NCBI RefSeq assembly: GCF_003574085.1
Contig: NZ_QWKZ01000002.1
Span: forward strand, 1 to 51,328
Reading direction: 5' to 3'
DNA from: Meiothermus luteus
GTDB lineage: Bacteria; Deinococcota; Deinococci; Deinococcales; Thermaceae
Length of the DNA stretch: 51,328 bases
Every line of letters begins with the position of its first letter. The stretch's first letter is position 1. Under the pieces are notes generated by a model. That model worked only from the letters and a program-made list of their open reading frames with translations, searched no databases and was not told the origin of the DNA. Made by a program: the position numbers and the translations under genes. Positions 18,056 to 26,451 of this stretch are shown in pieces.

Positions 18056-18490
18056 TCACTTGTTCCGAAGCACCAGCACCGGCTTCTCCGAACGGTGCAG
18101 CACGGCTTCGGTCACCGAGCCGAGCATGAACCGGTCCAGGCCGCTGCGCCCGTGGGTTCCCATCACGATCAGGTCGTGGTCCTTGGCCTCGGCCAGGATG
18201 GCCTCCACCGGCCGGCCCTCCACGAGCTTGGCCTCGTAGGGCACCCCCGCCGCCTGGGCCAGTTCGGCGGCTTTTTGGAGGGCCTCTTGGCCCACCCGCT
18301 TGAGGTCTTCCATCAGCTCTAGCCCATACGGGAGGCTCTCGGGGCTAATCCAGAGGCTGTAGCTGACATTCTCCAACACGTACAAAAAGGTCACTTGGGC
18401 CCCGCTAAGCCTGGCCAGCTCGAGTCCCTGGCCAATGGCTTTTTGGCTGGCCGCGCTCCCATCCGTCGGCATCAAGATTTTTTTGTACAT
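18056..18490 (-). CDS. universal stress protein (UspA family)
   Basis: The 144-aa single-domain Usp protein begins 'MYKKILMPTDGSAASQKAI'. The C-terminal ATP-binding signature G-2x-G-9x-G-(S/T) is intact in 'GTHGRSGLDRFMLGSVTEAVL' (about residues 111-130), so it is of the nucleotide-binding type. Usp proteins help cells survive starvation and stress; the client process is unknown. GGAG precedes the ATG at 18490 and TAGAGT lies about 20 nt further upstream as a possible -10. It is convergent with the small membrane protein. Confidence 0.93.
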   Translation of the reverse strand: MYKKILMPTDGSAASQKAIGQGLELARLSGAQVTFLYVLENVSYSLWISPESLPYGLELMEDLKRVGQEALQKAAELAQAAGVPYEAKLVEGRPVEAILAEAKDHDLIVMGTHGRSGLDRFMLGSVTEAVLHRSEKPVLVLRNK

Positions 18491-18634
18491 AGCTCCCCCC
18501 GGCTTGCTGCTCTACTCTAACGGATAACCCAGGGGACGAAAGCCCTGCTCAGCGGCCCCCCGCCACGAACGCGGGCAGCCCATTAACGTAACGCCCGGGC
18601 GTGCATTCTACCCAAGGGGTGGGGCCGAGCAATC

Positions 18635-18640
18635 TAGAAT
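18635..18640 (+). promoter_or_regulatory. -10 box of a predicted leaderless promoter (pilT-like gene)
   Basis: TAGAAT ends 8 nt before the ATG at 18649, without a ribosome binding site. The 158-bp divergent region also holds the 12-bp palindrome ACGCCCGGGCGT at 18591-18602, which may be chance in GC-rich DNA. Confidence 0.5.
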
Positions 18641-18648
18641 CAGCCCGT

Positions 18649-19758
18649 ATGACCTTTAGCGAGCTTCTCTCCAGTTTGGTAGGCCGAGGGGCCTCCGACA
18701 TCCACATGCACGCCGGGCTGCCCATGATGGCCCGGATACACGGCAAGCTGAGCCCTGTCACCCAAAGCCCCCTCACCCCTCAGTACACCGAGGCCCTGGT
18801 GGAGATGATGTGCAACGAGCGGCAAAAGCTGGTCTTCTCCGAGCGCAACCAGGTGGACCTGGCCTACTCGGTCCCCGGGGTAGCCCGTTTCAGGGTCAAC
18901 CTCTTCCGCCAGCGGGGCTCGGTGAGCTGCGTGATGCGGGTGGTCAACTCCGACGAGGACCGGCTCAAAATCGTCTCGCTTCCGCAGGAAACCCTTCAGT
19001 ACTTCCGCGACCAGGAAAAGGGCCTGGTGCTTGTAACAGGCCCCACCGGGTCGGGCAAATCCACCACACTGGCCCGCATCATTGACGAGATTAACCAGCA
19101 GCACGCCAAGATGATCATCACCCTGGAGGACCCCATTGAGTACCTGCACAGGAGCAAAAAGTCCATCGTAGTGCAGCGGGAAATCGGGCAGGATGTTCCC
19201 AGCTTCAAGGACGGCCTGGTGGCGGCCATGCGCCAAGACCCCGACGTGATCATGATTGGGGAGATTCGGGACCACGCCACGGCGGCCGCGGCCCTGGAAG
19301 CGGCCCAGACCGGGCACCTGGTCTTTTCCACCCTGCACACCCTAGACGCCGTGCGCACCGTCAACCGGGTGCTTGACCTGTTTCCACCCCACGAGCGGAA
19401 CGTGGCCCGGATCCTCTTCGCCGAGTCGCTGGTGGGCATTGTCTCTCAACGCCTGCTGCCCAGCAAGCAAGGCGGGCGGGTCTGCGCCATGGAGATTCTC
19501 AAGGGAACCCTGCGCATCCGCGACCTGATTAAGGACCCTGAGCGCACCCACGAGATCTATCAGGCCCTAAAGGACTCCTCGCTGGACGGCATGCAAACCT
19601 TTGACGACCATCTAGCCGAGCTGTACGCCCGCGACCAGATTGACCTGGAAACCGCCCTAGCCCACGCCACCAGCGCCCAGTACGTCAAGGTGAAGGCGCT
19701 GCAGATTAACGCCGCCCGGCAAACCCTAATTGACGAGGCCGCGGCGCAGGGCAACTGA
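18649..19758 (+). CDS. pilT: PilT-family twitching motility ATPase
   Basis: The 369-aa hexameric secretion/retraction ATPase powers type IV pilus disassembly, twitching and DNA uptake. Walker A 'GPTGSGKST' lies at about residues 131-139, the Asp box 'LEDPIEYLH' near 160, Walker B 'DVIMIGEIRD' near 199 and the His box 'GHLVFSTLHT' near 222. The N-terminal PAS-like region 'GASDIHMHAGLPMMARIHGKL' is typical. The canonical PilT C-terminal AIRNLIRE element reads 'TLRIRDLIKD' here, so it may be a PilT paralogue (PilT2/PilU-like). No other pilus gene is adjacent. The start at 18649 is supported by the -10 box; longer frames have no basis. Confidence 0.9.
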   Translation: MTFSELLSSLVGRGASDIHMHAGLPMMARIHGKLSPVTQSPLTPQYTEALVEMMCNERQKLVFSERNQVDLAYSVPGVARFRVNLFRQRGSVSCVMRVVNSDEDRLKIVSLPQETLQYFRDQEKGLVLVTGPTGSGKSTTLARIIDEINQQHAKMIITLEDPIEYLHRSKKSIVVQREIGQDVPSFKDGLVAAMRQDPDVIMIGEIRDHATAAAALEAAQTGHLVFSTLHTLDAVRTVNRVLDLFPPHERNVARILFAESLVGIVSQRLLPSKQGGRVCAMEILKGTLRIRDLIKDPERTHEIYQALKDSSLDGMQTFDDHLAELYARDQIDLETALAHATSAQYVKVKALQINAARQTLIDEAAAQGN

Positions 19759-19829
19759 CCGGCCCGCCTTGAGCTCTCCTTAACCCTAGAAAAGCGCCCG
19801 CCTCCCCGCGATAGACTAAGCCTGGTCTT

Positions 19830-21230
19830 ATGGGGAGCTGGAGGCAGCGCATCTTTTTGGCCTGGGTTGGGCTGGCCTTGCTGGGCTGCGGGGAGGTGGG
19901 CGAAACCTCCACCCCAGGCGGGGGCAGCGTCCCGGTACTCCCGCCCATGAGCGGCCGCACCATCGTTTACCAGCCAAGCGATGAGGACTTCCTCAACCCC
20001 GAGCGGGGCTTTCACGTGGCCTTCCAGCTCCAGGAGTACAACGACTACCGCACGGTGCGTTCAGGGGGCTGGTTCGGCCTTCCAGCCAGCGTGGTCTTCG
20101 CCTACGTGAGCCTATACGAGTACCGCAACAGCGACATCCCCCAAAGCTATCTGAACCACCTGCGGGGCCGGCTGGAAAATGCCCGGCAGGGCGGGGTGAA
20201 GCTCATCCTGCGGCACTACTACGCCTTCCCCGGCAAGACCGGCCCAGAGGACGCGCCCCTAGACCGGATGCTCCGCCACATTGAGCAGCTCCAGCCCCTC
20301 TGGCACGAGTACCAGGACATCATATGGGCCGTGCAAGCTGGGTTCATCGGGCTATGGGGGGAGTGGCACAGCTCGAGCCACGGCCTGGACCGACCCGAAA
20401 GCGAAGACCGGCTGGTGCAGGCCCTGCTCCGGGCCCTCCCCAGCAGCATCCCCCTTCAGCTCCGCTATATGGAGGATATCATCCGGCTCTTCCCCGAGCC
20501 GCTTTCCTCCGCTCAGGCCTTTAGCGGAAGCGACCAGGCCCGCGTGGGCCACCACAACGACTGCTTCTTAGCGGGAGAAAACGACGCCGGCACCTATAGC
20601 TGGAACCAGTGGGATGCCCAAAAGGCCTACCTGGAGAGGATAACCCGCTTTGTGCCGGTGGCTGGCGAGACCTGCCAGGTGAACTTTGGCCATTACCGCC
20701 AGGCCTGCAGCGTGGCCCTAGCCGAGCTGCGCCGCTTTAACTGGCAGGTTCTGAGCGGAACCTGGTACCAGCCCGTGCTGGACCGGTGGAAGCGGGAGGG
20801 CTGCTACGACGAGGTTGCCCGCCGGCTGGGCTACCGCTTCCGGCTGGTGCGGGCCATCATCCCCGAGCAGCTCAGCCGGGGTGGAAAGCTGGAGATGGGC
20901 CTAGAAATCGCCAACGACGGCTTTGCCAACCCCGTCCGGCCCAGGCCGGTGCGCGTCCTGCTGCGCAACCGGGGCAGCAAGGAGGTTTTCCGCTTCCCTC
21001 TGAACGCCGACCCCCGAACCTGGGAACCCGGCAAGACCCAGGCCCTGGTCCTGGAGGCCAGGCTGCCCGGGGAGATGCCAGCCGGGGAGTACGAGGTGCT
21101 CCTCCACCTACCCGACCCTGCGCCGAACCTAGAAGGGCGCCCGGAGTATGCGATCCGCCTGGCCAACGTGGGGGTCTGGGAGCCCAACACCGGCTACAAT
21201 CTCCTCCAGCACACCCTCCGGGTGCAGTAG
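19830..21230 (+). CDS. DUF4874/DUF4832-like lipoprotein (paralogue 1)
   Basis: The 466-aa predicted lipoprotein (signal peptide with LLGC, Cys20) has a large alpha/beta-barrel-like domain with 'FLNPERGFH' near residues 54-62, 'VQAGFIGLWGEWH' near 167-179 and 'VGHHNDCF' near 239-246. A C-terminal beta-sandwich of about 100 residues follows. These are the landmarks of DUF4874 followed by DUF4832, a pair of unknown function with a glycoside-hydrolase-like layout. The acidic residue of 'GEWH' is a candidate catalytic acid (inference). TAGACT at 19812-19817 could be its -10. A clear paralogue lies at 23602-25017 on the other strand. It is convergent with the Nudix gene, 2 nt apart. Confidence 0.75.
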   Translation: MGSWRQRIFLAWVGLALLGCGEVGETSTPGGGSVPVLPPMSGRTIVYQPSDEDFLNPERGFHVAFQLQEYNDYRTVRSGGWFGLPASVVFAYVSLYEYRNSDIPQSYLNHLRGRLENARQGGVKLILRHYYAFPGKTGPEDAPLDRMLRHIEQLQPLWHEYQDIIWAVQAGFIGLWGEWHSSSHGLDRPESEDRLVQALLRALPSSIPLQLRYMEDIIRLFPEPLSSAQAFSGSDQARVGHHNDCFLAGENDAGTYSWNQWDAQKAYLERITRFVPVAGETCQVNFGHYRQACSVALAELRRFNWQVLSGTWYQPVLDRWKREGCYDEVARRLGYRFRLVRAIIPEQLSRGGKLEMGLEIANDGFANPVRPRPVRVLLRNRGSKEVFRFPLNADPRTWEPGKTQALVLEARLPGEMPAGEYEVLLHLPDPAPNLEGRPEYAIRLANVGVWEPNTGYNLLQHTLRVQ

Positions 21231-21232
21231 GC

Positions 21233-21709
21233 CTACACCCGAACCCCCTCCCCGCCCCAGCTCGAGTAGGCGTAAAAGCGGCCCCGCTCCCCCCTCAGGT
21301 AGTCCATCAGCGGCTCCAGTAGGGGACGGTGCTCATCCAGCTTGACAGCCACCTCCTCTGCGGTGAAAAAGCGGGCCTCCACAATGTGCCCATCAGGGTC
21401 CTTGGGGTTCAGAAGCCCCTCGTACTCGGCCCGAAAGGCCACCGCCAGCGTGCGCTCGTGCCGGCGGGCGTCCTCCACCTGCACCAAATAGGCCAGATGC
21501 TGGATGGTCCGCACCCTAAGCCCGGTTTCCTCCCGCACCTCCCGCTCCACCGCCATGAGCAGGGTCTCCCCGGCCTCCACCATCCCTCCGGGCAGGGTAT
21601 AGCGCACCCGACCCCGGCGACCCCAGTCGTTGGCCACCAGCAGAACCCGTCCTTGCCTGTCCATCAGGATGGCTGCCACCACCAAAAGGTCACGCCGCAA
21701 CCCTTGCAT
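21233..21709 (-). CDS. Nudix hydrolase
   Basis: The 158-aa protein carries a complete Nudix box GX5EX7REVXEEXG ('GGMVEAGETLLMAVEREVREETGL', seen here in two halves around residues 40-63), which binds the metals for pyrophosphate cleavage. Substrates could be a nucleoside diphosphate derivative, a dinucleotide, or an oxidised nucleotide; the sequence does not decide. It starts 18 nt after the prfA stop and is likely the second gene of that transcript, an arrangement without an obvious functional link. Confidence 0.9.
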   Translation of the reverse strand: MQGLRRDLLVVAAILMDRQGRVLLVANDWGRRGRVRYTLPGGMVEAGETLLMAVEREVREETGLRVRTIQHLAYLVQVEDARRHERTLAVAFRAEYEGLLNPKDPDGHIVEARFFTAEEVAVKLDEHRPLLEPLMDYLRGERGRFYAYSSWGGEGVRV

Positions 21710-21727
21710 CGCGGGCCGCCTTTCCCC

Positions 21728-22810
21728 TTAGGCGGACTGGGAGGCCGCGGATTGCGAGAGGGCCTCGAGCTGCCGCTCCTGGTCGGCCTTGCGCAGGGCC
21801 TCGTGGAGTTTAGAAAGGTCGCCCGAGAGCACCCCCTCCAGGTCGTGGGTGGTGAAACCGATGCGGTGGTCGGTCACGCGAGACTGGGGAAAGTTATAGG
21901 TGCGAATCTTCTCACTGCGCTCGCCCGCGCCAATCTGGGCCAGGCGGCTCTCCCTGCGCTTGGCCGCCTCCTCGGCCCGCTTCATCTCCAAAAGGCGGGT
22001 GCGCAGGATGGAGAGGGCCTTTTCCTTGTTCTTAATCTGGCTGCGGGACTCCATGCAGGAAACGATCAGACCGGTGGGCTTGTGGAGTACCTGCACCGCC
22101 GAGTCGGTGGTGTTGACCCCCTGCCCCCCCGGCCCCGAGGCCCGCGAAACGGTAATCTCAAGGTCGGCGGGGTCTATCTCCACGTCCACCTCCTCAGCCT
22201 CGGGCATCACCGCCACGGTGGCGGTGGAGGTGTGGATGCGGCCTTGGGTCTCGGTGGCTGGAACCCGCTGCACCCGGTGCACCCCCGCCTCGTACTTCAG
22301 GTAGCCGTATGCGCCGGGGCCGCTCACCCCAAAGACCACCTTGGAAACCCCCCCTAGGTCGGTCAGGGAGGTGTCCAAAACCTCCACCCGGTACCCCCCC
22401 CGGCGGGCATACTCCATGATCATGTCCCGCAACTCGGCGGCAAAAAGGGCCGCCTCCTCCCCCCCCGTACCCGCCCGAACCTCCACGATGGCGTTCTTCT
22501 CGTCTAGGGGGTCTTTGGGCAACAAGAGCAGCTCCAGCTCCCCCTCGAGCCTGCGGATGCGGCCCTCCAGTTCCTCTAGGTCGGCCCGGGCGATCTCCTC
22601 AAGCTCAGGGTCGGACAAGAGCTCGCGGGTTTCCTCCCGCTGGGCAAGGGCCTGCTTATAGGCACGGATGGTCTCAATGAGGTGGCCCATCTCGGCGTAA
22701 CGCTTGGTGATGCGTTGGTACGCCGTGGGGTTGGCCAGCACCGCTGGGTCCGCCAATTGCTGCTCCAGGGTCTGGTACTCCTTTTCTAAAGGCTCGAGCT
22801 TCTCCAACAT
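21728..22810 (-). CDS. prfA: peptide chain release factor 1
   Basis: The 360-aa factor recognises UAA and UAG stop codons and triggers peptide release. The codon-recognising PxT motif is 'PAT' at 184-186 in 'RVPATETQGRIHTS'. The catalytic GGQ loop is at 228-230 in 'ASGPGGQGVNTTDS'. The long N-terminal coiled region and the RF1 C-terminus are complete. PxT, not SPF, separates it from RF2. No prmC methyltransferase gene is adjacent. A 216-nt region upstream holds a hairpin. No Shine-Dalgarno sequence is seen before the ATG at 22810; TAGTGA ends 7 nt upstream as an imperfect -10. Confidence 0.97.
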   Translation of the reverse strand: MLEKLEPLEKEYQTLEQQLADPAVLANPTAYQRITKRYAEMGHLIETIRAYKQALAQREETRELLSDPELEEIARADLEELEGRIRRLEGELELLLLPKDPLDEKNAIVEVRAGTGGEEAALFAAELRDMIMEYARRGGYRVEVLDTSLTDLGGVSKVVFGVSGPGAYGYLKYEAGVHRVQRVPATETQGRIHTSTATVAVMPEAEEVDVEIDPADLEITVSRASGPGGQGVNTTDSAVQVLHKPTGLIVSCMESRSQIKNKEKALSILRTRLLEMKRAEEAAKRRESRLAQIGAGERSEKIRTYNFPQSRVTDHRIGFTTHDLEGVLSGDLSKLHEALRKADQERQLEALSQSAASQSA

Positions 22811-22872
22811 AGGCGGTCACTATTCACCAGGATACCGCTTCCCGCACCCCCCCGTAGCGGGCCCCTTTCCCA

Positions 22873-22893
22873 AAGCCGGGTAACACCCGGCTT
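22873..22893 (-). repeat. hairpin in the region between prfA and the small lipoprotein gene
   Basis: Perfect 8-bp arms (22873-22880 and 22886-22893) enclose a 5-nt loop. It lies 63 nt upstream of prfA. It could be a terminator of unknown origin or a leader structure if prfA transcription starts further up. Apart from this, I see no gene or other strong signal in 22811-23026. Confidence 0.4.
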
Positions 22894-23026
22894 AACGCCC
22901 CCCTGGGCTTGCAGACGCAGCTTTTAGGGCCTCCTTTGGCCAACAAGCGTGCTTTCACCCATAGATAATGCCCAGGGTAACTGGCCTTTCATGCACGCAG
23001 ACGGCTTTTGCCCTACAAAGTCAGGT

Positions 23027-23605
23027 ATGCGACCGATCTTGCTTGCTTGGGCCGCGGCCATCCTGCTCCTGAGCGGCTGCAGCCAGACCGCTGTGATGGC
23101 CGCGCTTTCGGAACAGATAAAGCACCCCATCGCCACCGCCACCCTAGACGCTGGGAACAATGGACTAGCCGCCTACTACTGCAGGCGGGTTTTCTGTGCC
23201 GGGGATGACGCACAAAACCAACGGGTAGGGGGCTTCTTAGCCTTTGACCTAAGAGGGCTGGAGCCCCCCCAGGACCTCAAGGCCACCCTCCGCCTCTACC
23301 AAGGCGAAGCCCGCTCCGTCTACGCGGAGCTGGGCGAACTCTTCGTGGAACGGATTCAGGTTGAGGAATTCAGGAGCCCCGAGGCCCTCGAGGCCCCCGC
23401 CCTCACCAGCCAGACCAGCCAGGCCGATGGGGAGGGGTACCTCGAGCTTGACGTCACCCAAGCTTTCCAGCAGGCCTTGGCCGAAGGGCAGACCACACTG
23501 CAGTTTCGGCTGCGCTTTAGCCGGCCCACCAACGGGAACCACCGGGGCGACCTGGCCATTTTCGGCGCTAAGGAGGAGTACAAGCCCGCGCTAATCCTGC
23601 GCTAG
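23027..23605 (+). CDS. small lipoprotein with a DNRLRE-like beta domain
   Basis: The 192-aa protein starts 'MRPILLAWAAAILLLSGC' with lipobox LSGC. The mature part has 'GGFLAFDLRGL' followed by 'ATLRLYQGEA' and, after a loop, 'GEGYLELDVTQAFQQALAEGQTTLQFRL' (about residues 125-150, shown in parts). This succession recalls the carbohydrate-binding-like DNRLRE domain, in which a strand motif for load-bearing subunits is followed by 'lDVT.a.q.al..g'. The match is by eye. The start at 23027 is chosen for its signal peptide; TACAAA ends 7 nt upstream as an imperfect -10. Its stop codon overlaps that of the convergent DUF4832-like paralogue by 4 nt. Confidence 0.55.
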   Translation: MRPILLAWAAAILLLSGCSQTAVMAALSEQIKHPIATATLDAGNNGLAAYYCRRVFCAGDDAQNQRVGGFLAFDLRGLEPPQDLKATLRLYQGEARSVYAELGELFVERIQVEEFRSPEALEAPALTSQTSQADGEGYLELDVTQAFQQALAEGQTTLQFRLRFSRPTNGNHRGDLAIFGAKEEYKPALILR

Positions 23606-25017
23606 GGTACCCGCACGGTCTGGTTCAGCCGGTTGTACCCCGTGCCAGCCTCCCAGAGGCCCGCGTTGGCCAAACGGATGGCGTACTCTGGGCGGTTTTG
23701 CAGGCCCTGGGCCGCGTCGGGCAGGTGCAGCAGAAGCTCGTAGTTCCCTGAGGGGATGCCCGCAGGCAGCGGCTCGTCCACCAGCAGGGTCTGGGTGCTG
23801 CCGGGGTACCAGCGGCGCACATCGGTGTTCACTCCCACCGTGTAGACCTGGCCCCCCGAGCCCCGCAGGACCACCCGAACCGGCCGGGGGTTGAAGGGCG
23901 CCGCCCAGCCGTCGTTGCGTAGGACCAGGCGCAACCGGAGCCGCCGGCCCTCGGCTACCTCCGGCACCACCGACTCCACCAAGACCAGCCGGTAGCCCAG
24001 CCTGCGGGCGATGGTGTCGTAGATGCCCCATTGCCGCCAGCGATCCACGTTGCCAAAGTCGTTGGCGATGAAGCTCCAGTTGAAGCGGGCCAGCTCGGCG
24101 AGTTGGCCTTCGGGCGTCCGGCGCCCATAGGGGTCGTAGCCCTGCTCCGGCACGTCCCCACACATCTCGCCCCCCACCGGCATGTAGCGGGCCATGCTCT
24201 GCAAATAGTTGCGGTCGGCGGTACGCTGCGGGTCATCCCAGGCGTAGGTCCCGGCGTCGGACTGGTTCACCATAAAGCAGTCGTTGTGGTGCCCAAGCCG
24301 CGAGGCGATGTGGCTCGGATTGAAGGCCTCGGCCTCGGTGAAGCCGCTCGGGACAAAAAGTCGCAGGTCGTTCACGTAACGGAGCTGTATCTTCCGCTCC
24401 TGGGGAACCGCCCGGGCCAGGGCGTAGAGAATCTCCCGCTTGTCTCCATCGGAGAGGCCGCTGTGGGAGTGCCACTCTCCCCAGGCCCCCACGAACCCGG
24501 CCTGCATCACCGCGATAACATCGGCGTTGTCCCGCAGCAGCGGGGTGAGCTGCTCAATGTGCTGGAGAATCTGAGCCCTAGAAGCGGTGGCGGTCCCACC
24601 CCAGGTGTACCAGAAGCGCACCGAGGCCTTGACCCCGGCCTGGCGCATCTGGGCGAAGCGGGCACCCAGCTGGGCGATGTAGCCGTCGTCAATGCGGCTA
24701 AACTGGAAGGGCTCCAGGCTGATGTAGGCGTGAATCATGCTGTAGCCCCGGGAGCGCATCCCGGCCAGGTCCAACCCCGCCAGGCTGCGCGAGCCGATGG
24801 CGTAGCCGAACTGCACCCCCGGTCGGAAGCCCCGCTCGGGGTTGAGGAAGACCTCGTCGGTGGCCGCGTAGGTCACGGTCTTACCGCTCAGCGGGGAGGG
24901 GCTGCCCGTGCTCGAGCCCGCCTCGGCCTCGCTTTGGGTCTGGGCCCCGCAGGCCGCCAGCAACAAGGCCAGCAAGGGGGCAAGCCAAGGGTAGGGGTAT
25001 GGCTTGTTCGCTCTCAC
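23602..25017 (-). CDS. DUF4874/DUF4832-like lipoprotein (paralogue 2)
   Basis: The 471-aa lipoprotein (lipobox LAAC, Cys23) is collinear with the protein at 19830-21230. It has 'FLNPERGF', 'MQAGFVGAWGEWH', 'LGHHNDCF' and the C-terminal beta-sandwich ending '...GYNRLNQTVRV'. The Ser/Gly-rich linker after Cys23 would tether it to the membrane. Paralogues of this type may act on cell-wall or environmental glycans (inference). The GTG at 25017 is preceded by TAGCCT 6 nt upstream, a leaderless arrangement. Further upstream lies TTTTTGTAAG (minus strand of 25087-25096), matching part of the motif at the protease cluster. Confidence 0.75.
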   Translation of the reverse strand: MRANKPYPYPWLAPLLALLLAACGAQTQSEAEAGSSTGSPSPLSGKTVTYAATDEVFLNPERGFRPGVQFGYAIGSRSLAGLDLAGMRSRGYSMIHAYISLEPFQFSRIDDGYIAQLGARFAQMRQAGVKASVRFWYTWGGTATASRAQILQHIEQLTPLLRDNADVIAVMQAGFVGAWGEWHSHSGLSDGDKREILYALARAVPQERKIQLRYVNDLRLFVPSGFTEAEAFNPSHIASRLGHHNDCFMVNQSDAGTYAWDDPQRTADRNYLQSMARYMPVGGEMCGDVPEQGYDPYGRRTPEGQLAELARFNWSFIANDFGNVDRWRQWGIYDTIARRLGYRLVLVESVVPEVAEGRRLRLRLVLRNDGWAAPFNPRPVRVVLRGSGGQVYTVGVNTDVRRWYPGSTQTLLVDEPLPAGIPSGNYELLLHLPDAAQGLQNRPEYAIRLANAGLWEAGTGYNRLNQTVRVP

Positions 25018-25023
25018 GCCGAA

Positions 25024-25029
25024 AGGCTA
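25024..25029 (-). promoter_or_regulatory. -10 box of a predicted leaderless promoter (DUF4832-like paralogue 2)
   Basis: Minus-strand TAGCCT ends 6 nt before the GTG at 25017. The flanking 131-nt gap is AT-richer and also holds an ACGTTA/TAACGT inverted repeat (25049-25054 and 25068-25073). Confidence 0.45.
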
Positions 25030-25148
25030 ACGGGTGTCCTTTGGCGTGACGTTAGTTGGAGATTAAGTAACGTTTAGACCCCAAGCCTTACAAAAAGCCC
25101 AATCTAAAGAGATTTTTAGCCGTTTCTAAGCAAGCAACAGCTGTCCCT

Positions 25149-26414
25149 CTAGGGGCGCGTCAAGGCCCCTTCCAGGGTCTTCTCGTAGACCTCGAGGTAG
25201 CGGGGCAGCACCACCTCGGGACGGAAGTGGGTGATGGCCCGCTCCCGGGCGGCCTCACCCATGTTGCGCCGGCGGGTGCGGCTTTGCAGAATTTCCAAGC
25301 TGGCCTCCAGCATCGCCTGGATGTCCCCCACAGGGCACAAAAGCCCCGTCCGCCCATCCTCCACCAGCTCCGGCAGCCCCCCCACCCGGCTGGCCACCAC
25401 CGGCACCCCGCTGGCCATGGCCTCCAGGGCCACCAGACCAAAGGACTCCTGTTCTGAGGGCAGCAGCAAAAGGTCAGCCACGCTCATGAACTTCTCTATC
25501 TGCGGGGTGGACTCTAAAAACTGCACCCGGCCGGCTATCTCCAGCTCGTGGGCCAGCTCAATGGCCTCCTGGCGCAAAGGCCCCTCCCCAATCATGAGCA
25601 TCCGAGCAGGCATCCGCTCGGCTATACCAGCAAAGACCTGCAACGCATCCAGCGGGCGTTTGACCGAGCGGAAGTTAGAAACGTGCAGCACAATGGCCTC
25701 CTCGGGCTGGGCAAAGCGGGCCCGGTACGCGGGGTCGCGGTTGGGCTTGAAGCGCTCAGGGTCCACCCAGTTGTAGATCACCTCGATCTCACGCTCCACC
25801 CCTAGTTTGGCCCGGGCGTCCTGGGCCAAGGAGTGGGAAACCGCCGTTACCGCATCCGAGGTGCGCACGGCGTGCCGGGTGGTTCTGGAGAAGGCCGGTT
25901 CCTGGCCCACCAGGGTCACGTCGGTACCGTGCAGGGTGGTCACCACCTTGATGGGCAAGCCCATTTCACGGGCCAGGATGGCGCTGGTGGCGTGGGGAAT
26001 GGCGTAGTGGGCGTGCACCAGCTCAATGCTGTGCTGTTCAATCAGCTCTGCGATGGAGTTGGCCGCGGTGATGGGGGTAAGGGGTTCCCGGAAGAGGGGG
26101 TAGTCGGCCGAAAGCACCTGGTGGAAGTGCAGCGAGCCGGCTCCTAGGGGCTTCTTAAGAAGCCCCAGCCAGCGGGCCACGCTCTTGCGCGACTCCTGGA
26201 AGATGCGGCCCAACCGGCCCACAGGGTTCTGTCCGGTGGAGAGCAGGTTGCTGCTCAGGCCCATCTGGCTAAGCCGCTCCTCGGTCAGACGGAAGGGCCG
26301 CTCGGTGGCCACCACGTGTACGGTGTGGCCCAGCCCGGCTAGGGCCAGCGCCAACTCGGTGGCCACCACCCCAGAGCCCCCTGCGCTGGCGTGGCAAAGA
26401 ATGGCAACCTTCAT
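25149..26414 (-). CDS. bshA: N-acetyl-alpha-D-glucosaminyl L-malate synthase
   Basis: This GT4 retaining glycosyltransferase joins UDP-GlcNAc and L-malate in the first step of bacillithiol synthesis. The BshA N-terminus 'CHASAGGSGVVATELA' and the blocks 'FHQVLSADYPLFREPLTPIT', 'VHAHYAIPHA', 'TLHGTDVTLVG' and 'EQESFGLVALEAMASG' are present. At 421 aa it is about 44 residues longer than the Bacillus enzyme. The extra residues lie between 'PFRL' (41-43) and 'HFHQV' (96-100). The ATG at 26414 has an AAGGAGGT site with good spacing; an upstream ATG at 26438 lacks one. Other bsh genes are not in the window. Confidence 0.93.
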   Translation of the reverse strand: MKVAILCHASAGGSGVVATELALALAGLGHTVHVVATERPFRLTEERLSQMGLSSNLLSTGQNPVGRLGRIFQESRKSVARWLGLLKKPLGAGSLHFHQVLSADYPLFREPLTPITAANSIAELIEQHSIELVHAHYAIPHATSAILAREMGLPIKVVTTLHGTDVTLVGQEPAFSRTTRHAVRTSDAVTAVSHSLAQDARAKLGVEREIEVIYNWVDPERFKPNRDPAYRARFAQPEEAIVLHVSNFRSVKRPLDALQVFAGIAERMPARMLMIGEGPLRQEAIELAHELEIAGRVQFLESTPQIEKFMSVADLLLLPSEQESFGLVALEAMASGVPVVASRVGGLPELVEDGRTGLLCPVGDIQAMLEASLEILQSRTRRRNMGEAARERAITHFRPEVVLPRYLEVYEKTLEGALTRP

Positions 26415-26451
26415 CGGACCTCCTTTCAAGACCCCCATGAGCTCATCCTGC

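Noticed and set aside
18591-18602. ACGCCCGGGCGT palindrome upstream of the pilT-like gene
   Set aside because: A 12-bp palindrome made mainly of G and C can occur by chance here; no second copy or conserved context seen.
21329-22357. 342-aa open frame on the plus strand opposite prfA
   Set aside because: Its composition (Gly/His/Gln-rich, no hydrophobic core) is that of an antisense shadow, and it overlaps the clear prfA reading frame.
25049-25073. ACGTTA/TAACGT inverted repeat upstream of the second DUF4832-like gene
   Set aside because: Six-bp arms in an AT-rich patch with a 13-nt spacer; not enough to call an operator.
24031-25077. 348-aa plus-strand open frame opposite the second DUF4832-like gene
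   Set aside because: Antisense shadow of a gene with a lipobox and family motifs; no recognisable motif of its own.
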